DNA from: Streblospio benedicti
Lineage: Eukaryota > Annelida > Polychaeta > Spionida > Spionidae
Assembly: GCA_019095985.1 (NCBI GenBank)
Contig: CM032667.1
Location: forward strand, 41,254,861 to 41,318,860
DNA: 64,000 nt
Direction: 5' to 3'
Of the stretch, positions 38,742 to 49,800 are shown in pieces. Numbering within the stretch: the stretch's first letter is position 1; every line of letters starts with the position of its first letter. The position numbers and the translations under genes are program-made. Under the pieces are notes generated by a model, which did not search any database, was not told the DNA's origin, and saw only the letters and a program-made list of their open reading frames with translations.

Positions 38742-39584
38742 GGAAGTTAGAACAAAATTCATACTATCAAATTTCATGATCATATGTATTACAACATTCA
38801 ACCTATAAACTGTGGTTTGTGGCACACGTGATCCTGAAGTCCTGAAAACAAAGTTGGAGGGTCCCTCTTAGCGCATGATCGGCTGTCATGAAAGTTGACT
38901 TCAAGATGTACACGGTGCTATACGAGATATGAAATGCACACGGGGAAAGTTTATTAGATACATGTACCTTTTAAATGACATGTTTGACAAAATAAAAACA
39001 ATGTAAGAATTGGCTACATTACAACGGCTGATACGGCTTCAACATTTGGAACCGTCTGACTCCAGCATAAGAAATTGCGTATTTAAATGTACTTCAACAC
39101 TCCCAATGAATGCACAAGTTTGAATGTTTTTTCTTCCTGGTACTTGCAAAATCAGCTATGGAAATTTGTTAATAACATATAGCATTTAAATGTATATAGA
39201 TTTTGTTATTCGTGAATATACTAAATACCTGATTGTATTTTTTATGGAATGCATTTTTTAAATGAGAATCACACAGTCAAATTACAGCCAAATTACATTG
39301 CTATGCCTTCTACTATGGCGGACACGATTTATATGAGTAAGCTCCTATTGTATTATTGATTCAAAGCGTTTCAATTCTTTAATAGCATCAAACTACTTAC
39401 AGTGCATATGGTTATTTCTGCCATAAACCCACGATTTACACTATTATTAGATACAAAATCCTCACTATCTACCTTGACGAATATATCCAGTGAATACCAT
39501 ATACGTGCAGAGTCGCTTTATTCTCACTGTACCTGACTTGGCCCAGGAAATCTTATGATAAGGTCTGTTCTGCCTCAGTTGGTA

Positions 39585-40117
39585 AAGCGAGGGGCACATT
39601 CCACCTTGTGGCGGTGGTCGCCGCACGGCGTGTTGAGTTTCCGCATGCATTGACAAAAGTACAATTGTGGGCACACACGCACGGGCCCCGTGCGTTAGGA
39701 ATGCGTCGGGACAGGGAGTGGTTTTTATTGAGGTGGCCGTGAGATCAACTTGCATAGAACGTGCGATGTACTCGCGTACAACTTACGCTCTACGCACCGT
39801 GTGATTACAAAAGTACGGGATCCGCACGTTCATGGTACAGGGAACGCACGGCCCCAGTACTGTGTTTGTGCCGACAACGTGCGGTTAAATCCTCTGCGTT
39901 TCACTTAAGGTCTCCGCACTGCCTCCGTACGGTTAGACCATGACGCAGGGTGGTCGTAGAAGAAGTTTGGCAAGCCAAACTTCTTCTGCGGCCACCGTAC
40001 GGTCTTGAAAAAACGTACGTTTGCCGCACTGTACACTCACGGATCGTTACGATTTCTGTGCGTTTTTGGTCGTAGACTGGCTGTAGACCCACCTAGCGGT
40101 GGAATGTGCCCACGCTT
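39585..40117. mobile_element. GC-rich inverted-repeat element (AAGCG.GGGCACATTCCACC ends)
   Basis: About 530 bp. The left end AAGCGAGGGGCACATTCCACC is mirrored by GGTGGAATGTGCCCACGCTT on the right. It is inserted in unit 2 at GGTTAAGTG of unit 1 (near 30535) with TA or TAA duplicated. The interior is CpG-rich with many short inverted words around CCGTACGG, including a hairpin at about 39958-39987. It is non-coding. Related right ends occur at 45222 and 45915. Confidence 0.7.
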
Positions 40118-40884
40118 TAAGTGTCCCCTTCTACCAGGCTATTATTTAATGCGCAAATATGGGCAATACAGGAAGTATAATTTAATAGTCTTGTGACTAG
40201 CATGGAGTTTGTCTTGTCTTTATTCTTTTTAGAAAAAAAAACACCACACACAATCAACTTATCTTCAATGTATACGTCGTATTTTGCGTAGTATGACTAT
40301 AGTAATCTAGTAAATGCAATATGATATTTATTAATGAAGACTGTTTTGTGTCTTCATTAATATGTAGTAATAGAATATTTTTAAAAATATTATATTATAT
40401 CATTGCTCTAATACATTGTTAAGCACTATAGGAAAAGACAATCGGGATAATCAATTAGGAATCCTGTACTGTGTATATAGGTATAACATGTTGGAAAATA
40501 CTGTACGCTATGAAAACTTTTCTAAAAGTAGAAAAATATTCATAAAGTGAGGAAAGCACCGTGAGTTCTTGGGAATCTCGTTTACACTGCTTATAAGCAG
40601 TCTCACAATATCTACCCGTGGGCCTAATAGCGTGTTTTTTCTGAAACCTTTATAGAACTGGGATCAGTACCGGCTAGACTTCACACTAGCAAGAAAGCAG
40701 ATGAACATCCAATCATAAGCTTACACAATTAATGACATTCGAGGTGATCGACGATCTGATTCGTTGAGGTCCTGAATAATCCTTCACGAATATATCACGG
40801 CTTTGGACTGAAGGGGGTTGTTTTTAATAACTTCATGAATTGAACGATATACCCCAAAGGAAAGGTGTCTCTATCTCTTCAATA

Positions 40885-42578
40885 CAGGGCCGTAGCCATG
40901 GGGGGGGGGTGCCCCCCCCCACTTTTTTGGCCAATATTGGTTTAACCCGACATCCCATTATTTTGTTGCCCTTAAAAAAATGAGGGTCAGCTACTTTCTG
41001 TTCTATTCATTACTTTAACATCACATTGCATGGTGCCCCCACTTGCTGTTCCTCCATGTTTTAGTGCCCCCACTTGCTGTTCCTCCATATTTTAGTTCCC
41101 CCACTTGCTGTTCCTCCATGTTTTAGTGCCCCCACTTGCTGTTCTTCCATGTTTTAGTTGCCCCGCTTGCTGTCTCTTCAATGTTTTAGTGCCCCCATTT
41201 GCTGTTCTTCAATGTTTTAGTGCCCCCGCTTGCTGTCTCTTCAATGTTTTAGTGCCCCCATTTGCTGTTCCTCAATGTTTTAGTGCCCCCACTTGCTGTT
41301 CTTCAATGTTTTAGTGCCCTGCTTGCTGTCTCTTCAATGTTATAGTTCCCCCACTTGCTGTCACTTCAATGTTTTAGTGCCCCGCTTGCTGCCTCTTCAA
41401 TGTTTTAGTGCCCCCACTTGCTGTTCTTTATTGAGAATGATGGATACTTATATTGTTCAACATACAAAATTTCAAGTTTAAACATCACATCACATCACAA
41501 GATATACGAAAAGAAGCCTATTAGCTCTACATCGTTTTGATATTTGATAGCACTGAAGGTAAACAATTTCTGTTCTAAGCTGCAACAATAAATTTGATCA
41601 GATGGAAACATCACAGGAGGAAGCATCTCAGATAGCATCGGTGCAATCTTCCCTTGAAGAAGATGCTAAGAAGAAGCATGAGATTGATGAATTGTGAAAA
41701 AAAAGTTTCAGAGAATAATTTAGAGCTTGTCTCTAATGTTGATTATGACGGGGACTGCTTCTTTCATGCGGTATTGTACCTTGTGCCAGACATAGCATCT
41801 TCAGCTAAATCCCTAAGAAGACAGCTTGTTTCATTCTTTGGAACCAGCAACACCATGCAAGAATTCATTGATGAGAAATTCATCGATGAACTCTGGCAGG
41901 AAAATAATGAGACGGAAAATGACCTGGTAATACAAGGCTTGAGTGAATTGTCAAAAATGGTGTGTATTGTAGCATTTCTAATTAAAGTGCTTATTTGTAC
42001 AATAGTTTATTTGTATGTTTGTTTAAATAGTAGAGATTCTGGAACTAATAGGTTATTGTAAATTTGTGCTTTTGTAATATGGAACGTAGCATTGTAAAAT
42101 GCCCCAATTTATAGACAAAACCAATAAAATCACATAAAAATGTAATGTTTTTTTGTTATTGTGAAAAGTCTATGGTATAAATTTTCTCTCAGAAATGGTT
42201 AGCTTATTTTGGCATATTCATTTATATTTCTTTAGCGTTGAATGTGTTAAAATGTTAAAACAAATAAACGACGATAAATTTTGCACAGCTACTTTCAATT
42301 ATTCTGAAGAGGAAGCCCCTAGATTGGCTTGCGCTTCATTCCACCAAGTGATGTGTTCAGGAAAGTTGGAAATGATCTAAAATATGGGTGCTTAAAATGT
42401 CTATAAATGCAATATATTATGGTGTAAAATGCTCTTAAAATGCACTATATACAATCTAAAATTCCAAAAAACTTCCGGGGGAGCATGCCCCGAGACCTCT
42501 AGCAAAACCACGCGCCAACGGCACACGGGTCGGCCAGCTGTGCCCCCCCCCCACTTTCAATCCCTTGCTATGGGCCTG
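40885..42578 (+). mobile_element. Inverted-repeat DNA element carrying an OTU-like fragment
   Basis: CAGGGCCGTAGCCA at the left and TTGCTATGGGCCTG at the right are imperfect inverted termini, each bordered by TA, and both ends have long G/C runs just inside. Within lie a 31-32 bp minisatellite (41031-41425) and a fragment, about 41602-41960, with NVDYDGDCFFHAVLYLV, the Asp-Gly-x-Cys start of an OTU cysteine-protease fold. A final exon-like segment at 42236-42380 is Glu/Cys-rich. The element looks broken and the catalytic histidine region of OTU is not seen. No transposase is recognised, so the superfamily is open. Confidence 0.6.
41031..41425. repeat. Minisatellite, about 13 units of 31-32 bp
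   Basis: The unit is roughly GTGCCCCCACTTGCTGTTC followed by TTCAATGTTTTA. Two unit types (TTGCTGTTCYTC and TTGCTGTCTCTTC) are mixed along the array. The last unit is truncated after CTTGCTGTTCTT. Confidence 0.9.
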
Positions 42579-42599
42579 TAATACCGCCTCGTGGTATTG

Positions 42600-43790
42600 A
42601 AAGTATGTTAATGAAATTTTGTTCACATTGCTGTTCGATTGATCTCCGATAACACCGAAAGTTTAACATATATACACGTTTTCAACGACTTTTGAGCTTG
42701 TTTTAGCATACCTTCTTGGTAGCTTTCAATCCTCTCGGATCTTCTTCAGTCTGCCGCCTAATCATCACGAGAATCTGGTGGTGTGACGAAATCGGCAGGC
42801 AGGATGCTGTTGTAGATGCTGGGTAGGTCGAGCGCTCCCACATTCTTGTTTAGATCGGGCGTCAGGCGTTGGATGTGTACCGCCTCTTGGATCTTCCTCT
42901 CGAAGGTGTTCTGGTCATGATCGAGGATTTTGAAGTTATCCAAGCTTATGTGGTGGCTTTGTCTACAGGCTGGTGCAGATGGAGTGAGGTGGAGTGTGAA
43001 GAAGTACTACTAGGTCTTCTGTGATCAAAGCGAGTTTTTAGTGTCTTAAAAATCTCACCCACATATGTGCTAGAACACTTCTCGAACTCCGAACCTCCAC
43101 AGCTAATTTGGTACCCCATACCACAGATCTCTTTCTTTTTCGCGGGGTCTTTTGGTGCACACAGTAGTTGACGGAGAGTGTTCCCGGGTTTGAAGTACAC
43201 ACTGCATCCGTAGTCCTTCATAATCCTTCTCACTGCTTCAGACAGGTCCTTATAATAAGGTATTCCCACCATTGTATTTCTTGTGTCGTCCGTCCGGTCT
43301 TACGTCTTCCTGGTGTCATCCTTCTTCTTAATAGCTGACCCTCTGCTGATACCCACATTTCTTCAGAGCCTCATCGATGTGTGTCTTCTCCACGTCTCTA
43401 TCCACCTCTTCAAACACAGCTCTGTGGGCTCTATTGTGGAGCGTTCTGACAACGCTGAGAATGTGTTCTAGGAGATGGTTGGAGGTGAAGTGGAGATATT
43501 GGTCTGTGTGAGTCGGTTTCCTGCATATATTCAGCTTGAGGCTGCCATCCTATTTTCTCTCAGTTGAAGTATCAAGGAATGGCAGTTCTCCATTTTCTTC
43601 TTCTTCTGCCGTGAACTTTATGTCCGAGTCTAGAGAGTTCAGATGATCCGTGAACTCTTGGGCATGTATGGTGTCCAACTTTGTGTGTGTATCGTCTACA
43701 TATTGGTACCACCCGTAAGGAGGGTGTGGCACTGTTGCTGTGGCTCGTTCCTCAATATCCTCCATGAGCGCATCACATACGATCATAACC
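42600..43790 (-). mobile_element. Penelope-like retroelement fragment (RT end plus GIY-YIG)
   Basis: Minus strand. The upstream part (43786-43550) has QYVDDTHTKLDTIHAQEF and ELPFLDT, the late reverse transcriptase palm. The downstream part (43272-42758) has GYQISCG, CSSTYVGE and RTLKTRF-like sequence, then DNFKILDHDQNTFERKIQEA and PDLNKNVG, matching the GIY-YIG endonuclease region of Penelope-like elements. It is 5'-truncated and broken in several places. It directly abuts the right end of the OTU-bearing element. Confidence 0.7.
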
Positions 43791-45920
43791 CCTACATTAC
43801 ATCAAGATATATGCCGCAGCGGCACGCGTTTTTTGTGCTATTTTTAGCAAAAGTTCCTAGAAATGGTCCCCATGCCGCATGGTAGAAACCAACACCGCAA
43901 CAGCATATGTATGAGCGTTTACACCAAGTGCGGTACAAAATTCCTAATTTTTGCGCCGCAATGGGACCGAGTCCAAAAATGGCACGGTACAGTGCCGACT
44001 TCTCTTGAGAGTACTTGCAGTGCCGCTGAGACCCCGCCCCGACAGTGTGGGATTATCGATAGGTATTGATGGAATTCTCTTCGATCTTTTTTAGGGCATT
44101 GCTATGTATTATACCAGTAATTTTGCTCATTCTTATTAAATGTCTGTTGCTGTTATTGTTTCGAACGTTTTCTAAACACAATTCTACATTTTTTCAATAA
44201 TTTATTTTATCAATTTGAAAAATATAAAGAATGAATGTAGAATTGTGTTTAGAAAACGTTTGAAACAATAACAGCAACTAAGACGTTTGATAAGAATCTG
44301 ACTCAGTGCTGTGCACCATAAAAATAATTTATTTAACTAGTAATTTTGCTGCAGTTGTATTATTTGGTGCTGATCATGTTAAATAAATTATATCACAGTT
44401 CATATATTTCTATACCACACTCACAATGGTAGTTATTGTCTACTATAAAGCAGAGGGTAGACCCGAGCGCATAGTGTCCACAAATGGTTTAAAATCTGTA
44501 AGTTTACTGCTACACTCGTTCGGGTTGTGTATGAGTAAAATATTGGCAACAAATCTGTAGAATGTGAAGCTTTTACATATGAATAGATATAGTTTTGATG
44601 TTATAGTATATGGTGGTTGAATGTGGTGCATTTGTGGTTAAAAAGGTATTACACACAGGAATTTAAGTCGCCTCAAGACAGCCTATTATAAAACAAGTAA
44701 CAACATTTTGATTTTATTGAGATGTGTATGTGTAGCTTCATGAAATGGATGTCTGTATACTCAATTTTCTTCATGAGGGTCAAAACTTTTTAAAGTCAAG
44801 AATTTCTGCAGCCTCATGACTGGTTAGTATAAAATAAGTTTGCAGATAGCTCAGAGGTGAGTGTGTAGCTTTCTAAAATGAAGTGAGATTCCTGACACTC
44901 TCTATGCAATAAAACTTTATGGAAGAACACGCCGCGCCCACGCCGCTGCGGTGCCAACGCAGAAACACTTGCAAAAAGTGCAAAAAGTCACTGGTAAAGT
45001 GGCTCCGCAGCGGCACCATTTTACACTGTGTCGGCATACTTCGCACCGCTGCGGTGTCGACATCGCGTGCCTGCGCAGTGTTTTTCCCATGTTAAAATCA
45101 TATAAGTCATGCCGCAGCCAACTTCTTCTGCGGCAGAAACTACGTTTTGCAAAAACTGGTGCAAAATCTAGCGTTTTTGGTAGTAGACTGGTAGACCCAC
45201 CAAATCAAGTGGAATGTGCCTTATGGTTAGCCCCTATCCAAATATTTTCAAAAGTCTGTAACAAAGATCTGTAATTTTGCTCTAGTGCAGCGGATAACTC
45301 GGAACCATTTGACCTTCACAGTGGTCAGCACTGTGTCGGCATAAGTGTTTACATACCGCACCGTTGGGGTCCATGGAATTGGCCTCTTACACTGCGGTGT
45401 CTTTTTTTCTTAGGGCTACACTCTGCATCGCCCCAATGCAGGTTTGGGAACCTGTTTATAAAAAGATTCAAACCAGTTGTGGGGTTTTGCTTTCGGCCGG
45501 GCAGTGACGTCAGCTGTTTTTCCCATGTTAAAAGTTTCATTCATCACCCCCAATTTGTAAAGATCTCACATCTAATTTTCATGCACTACCACCGCATCGC
45601 TATGTGGCCCTTGCCGCTCTTCGGTTTAACGGGGACATATTCATGGCATGGCATGCGAGTCTTGATTATAAAAATTAAAGTAATTCTTTACATGGACGTT
45701 TTCTGAGCGCCTTCTTTAAATTTCGTAGTTTAAAATATGCGTCCACCTGTACATGCCTTTTTAAAAAAGCGCCACTACTGGTTTGCTGTCTCGCACTGCA
45801 TTATTATTCTCTTTTCTTTTCTATAGCATTACTGACCGATTGTTACATTGTTTTGTTAGCTTTTTGTTTTTTGGTAGTAGACTGGCTGTAGACCCACCAT
45901 GCGGTGGAATGTGCCCTATG
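43791..45920. repeat. GC-rich repeat complex related to the 39585-40117 element
   Basis: Two further right ends of the GGAATGTGCC family occur: TAGACTGG.AGACCCACC...GGAATGTGCC at about 45180-45222 and 45872-45917. Words such as GCCGCAGCGGCAC and CGCACCGCTGCGGTG recur through 43810-45100. Matching left ends are not clear, so these are probably truncated or nested copies. No gene is supported. Confidence 0.5.
44146..44278. repeat. 133-bp hairpin, 45-bp arms
   Basis: GTTGCTGTTATTGTTTCGAA at the left is mirrored by CGTTTGAAACAATAACAGCAAC at the right (one mismatch in that part); the arms meet across about 40 bases of AT-rich loop. It is a foldback MITE inside the GC-rich repeat complex. Confidence 0.85.
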
Positions 45921-46898
45921 CATTAGTTAGGCCTACTCTCCTATACTCTTTTCCGGAAATATTTGCCACTATCTGTAATTTGGAAAATGGCAATAAGATT
46001 AAGGACTCGGAACCGAAACTAAACGTATACCTTCACAATGCCCATTGATTGTTAGAAACATACAAATGTGTAAGGCCTAGCTACTATAAGTGGCGTGATG
46101 ACGCAATCACACTTTAAAATCTCTTGACAAACAGAATGACAGATGTGCAATATTGTTCTTCACACTCTGAATAAGACAAATCAGGCAAACCCCAATGCAA
46201 GTGTCAGCCAGTTTTATAAAACATAACCAGTTGTGGGGTTTTAAAAGGTGACATGACGCCCTCAATAATCCATAAAATGATATTGAGCACACGCAGTCGA
46301 TTTGTTTGCTTTTGCAGTTCACTCGTACTTTAGACGTCAGCTGTGACGTGATTTGAAGCGTAACTATTTCAAGGTTCGCTGACTTTAAAATCTGTGAACG
46401 CTCCCGATGGCGGTATTTAAGGTGCAGCAATCGAGTCTCGTCACCCATGTGTTACATTGACGGAAGTGGACTGTTGACCATCACATTTATTACCAACACC
46501 CCCGATATCACAGGTAATTCTGCTAATTAATACTAGCCTTACCTTTATGCCAATGCGAGAGTGTGTTAAGTGTTTGTTAAAAGTTTTAGCTAGTGTATTC
46601 TAATGTTTTGTGACGGAATTTATTAGGAATTTGTTATAGTTTGCATTTTCCCCCAATTGGGGCTAAATGCATGCAGTTGGTGAATATTCCATTTTCATGC
46701 GAGTCTTGAGTATAAAGTTAAAGTAACTCTTTACATGGAAAGGGCTCACATAGTATACTTCAAATTTCGTAGTCAAGTTAAATTATTTACACTGGTGAAA
46801 CTTTGAATAAAAAAAAATAATTGTGATCAGCTGAGCATCAACAATTAAAAAATGAAATAATTTAAACATCGCGTTTTTAGCGGCACACCCAGACGACA
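45921..46898. promoter_or_regulatory. Probable promoter and 5' UTR region of the secreted multidomain gene
   Basis: A possible non-coding first exon ends at about 46512 (GATATCACAG|gtaatt) and an acceptor lies at 46879-46880 (tttttag) just before the ATG exon. No TATA box is obvious. This is inferred only from splice-like signals. Confidence 0.3.
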
Positions 46899-49800
46899 AT
46901 GAGGTGGCGCCACCTCTCTGTGATTCTGGTCATTATCACGGGTAGGCCACACGCGCTGTCCTCTCTTCTTCTTTCTTTTCTTTTTGTCTCAATTATTATT
47001 GTCTGTGCATTATTATTCTCTTTTCTTTTCCTTACCGCTTTCGTATAGCATTATGACCGTTTGTTACAGTTAAGCTTGTTTTGTTTTTGTTTTGTTTTTG
47101 TTTTTTTTTTTTTTTGTTTTTAGTATAGCATCCCGTAGACATGGGCACGTCTTTGAACTATTTTATATAATCTATAATTCCAATGGAAGTATGGTAGATA
47201 GCATGGATAGGTAGATATATAGATATATTTATATGATCAGACGAAACCAATATGCTTATACTTAGTATTTAATATAAAGTTCGAATGGTTATCTGCATGT
47301 GGTCTCATATTAGATATATATTTTTTTCTTTTCACCATTCAATGTGTGATCAAAAGTGCTATTAAATATTTAAAAGTTTTTATTCCTTTTGAAACTAATT
47401 TCAAGCCAACAGGCTCCTTTTCAATATTCATAACAATTACTGTTTTTCAATTTGTATTATTTTACATTCACATCAAATAGAAATAATCAAATACAGTATA
47501 AAGACTAAGTATGGGTGGGTGGGGGCAGTATGGGACCCTTAAATATACCTCTTAATTAGACGGATATGGTTATGAACAAACTTAAGTAAAAACAGACAGG
47601 AAAAACATCACAAACGAATGGCGAGGTTGTTTGATCTGATGTTGTTTTCTGGCGACGACGAGCTACATTAATTTTGATAGTTACCAGCTCTGTGGTCTAA
47701 GACCAAACGGGAAAGAAACTGCTGTGGGTTGCTGACATGCTTGCGTATTTTCTTCCAATACAGCTACATCAGCCGTGGTCCGTGCGGGAAGAAAGCGGTG
47801 CCAAGATCGGGATGACGCGGCTGAGAACTGCGCACACGTGATGGCGAGACGCGCGCAGAACGACCGACCGACCGCGAGCGGCATGTACTGTATACAGCCC
47901 TTCTCTGATAGGACGCCCGTCATGGTAGGTGGCAGCACCGCTCTCTCGTTGTCACTGTGTGCATTGTGGATTCGGGATTACGATTTGTGTCTGCGTGTAC
48001 GTATCGTTGTAGACAGATAGTAATTTAACAAGCCGTCCGGTGTGTTAAATATTGGCATTCATATACCACGTACAGTAAGCGTGTACGTTAATTCTTAAGT
48101 ACGCGGTTAGAAGGTCCACCCACAGACTATTTACATGTACACTGACGTTGCAGACCTTCTAGTGCTTGCTCATATATTCACGTCTTATTAAATTACGCAC
48201 ACGTTTGTAAAGCACATTGCTGCGACATTGCACAGTTATTGAAATTGTAGGTACCTTAGCAATTGTGTTAATCAAAGATTAGAACCAGTTTTCCTACGCT
48301 AGGCGTTTTGTGATGCGGAATCGGACTCGGCCCCCACTACGTTCTTGCCACCCGGCCTCCTGAGCAGCCTGTCAGCGGCGGATGCCAGCCGCCTGGAGGC
48401 CGAGGCCGGCGCCGCCGTGGTGAGGGCCATGTACACGGGCGGCGACCAGAAATATGGACTCATACAGGAGCTGCCGCGGTACCGGTGAGTTGTAGGGCTG
48501 TAAGCGCATGACCGTCCGAGGTGCTAGGCATGCCACTTCCACTACATCTGACACTCGAAAATAATTGAATAACAACAGATGTCAGAATCAACTCCTGGGT
48601 GTAGGTTTCAGTTACTCTATCACGTGCAGTTATACACTGCAAGAACTTTTTTGAAGAGTGGGAAGAAATAATATCAAGTGTCTTCACTATTTCAAATGAT
48701 TTGACTTACATATATGCTAATTGTGCGGTTATGGGTGATTCTTCACATATTTACATATATTCTTACTATAATATTGAATGGTTTTAAATCCTGAATTCCT
48801 TGTTTTAAAGTCGATAGTAAGTATATTTGTAGTTTATTGCAGTTATTTCACTTGTTATACTTGTAATGATATTAGCAACAATCAAAATTATCTAAAGTGT
48901 TGAAACTATCAAATACTTATTTTCATTTTCAGCAATAAGCAACTAAAAATCATGATCAACAGAAATGACGGATTTAAAAAACCACTAAATGCTGATACAA
49001 AATACAAAGGACAGAAGTATGTGTATTTGGGTGTCCTACCTGATGAGAAAAACGCCAAAGGAAAACCATGGGTAAGCCTATTTAATCTAAACACCTATTT
49101 TGAATGTTTATCCCTGAATTTTCACTGTGCCGAAGGAGTAGATGGTGGAGGCCAGGCGGCAGCGAAGATGATTCTGCCTTTCAAAGGATTTTTGCGATGA
49201 TGCACTACGCTAACTAGTTCAAAAGTGGTCATAGAGCAAGCATTGCTACAACAACGTTGACACATGGGCAATAACGATGTTTACTTTACCCATATTATAA
49301 AAGCACCTACAATCGAACGACACACCAGTCTCGAGACACCAGCACTATAAACTGATATGTTTGAGGACTCCTTTAAGATGTCATGTTTCGAAAATGCTAA
49401 ATATTTCCCTAAAATAGCCTTCTAGAGAGCACACTCTATTGGGCAAAATGTCAAGATTGAACGTATGTGATGGTCACTATAGGTATGTAAACATTGTATC
49501 AAATCTGGAGGTCATGCTTTAACCTTTATTAAAACTATTGAAGAAAATGGCAAAGGATGACATAAAATGACCTTCTGCAAATCACATTTATATTGACAAA
49601 GTGCCTAAATTGGTTGCATGTAATAGCTGCTAGCTATGTAAGAATTGTATCAAGTTTGAGAGTTGTCTTTCAAGCAGGATTAAGGTTATGGCAGAAAATG
49701 TTGAAAAATGACAAATAATGGCCCTGTGGAAAGCATAATTTAATTTGTAGAGTCTCCAAAATCGAATCACTTCAGTATCACCTCATACCTAGTAGTTCTC

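Larger units (their letters stand above)
31434..40679. repeat. Segmental tandem duplication, unit 2 (right copy, transposon-loaded)
   Basis: Same order and orientation as unit 1, but about 9.2 kb because of insertions at roughly 32366-32546, 33238-33557, 33846-33915, 34937-35090, 35650-35945, 36601-36944, 37001-37172, 37196-37645 and 39585-40117. It also has AT microsatellite growth at 38110-38740. Comparison with unit 1 gives an empty site for most of them. It ends about 31 kb into the window's right-hand half where both units share GGGATCAGTACCG. Confidence 0.9.

Noticed and set aside
41105-41481. Plus-strand frame with repeated CCLFNVLVPP units
   Set aside because: It reads through the 31-32 bp minisatellite; unit length changes shift the frame, so it is not a repeat protein.
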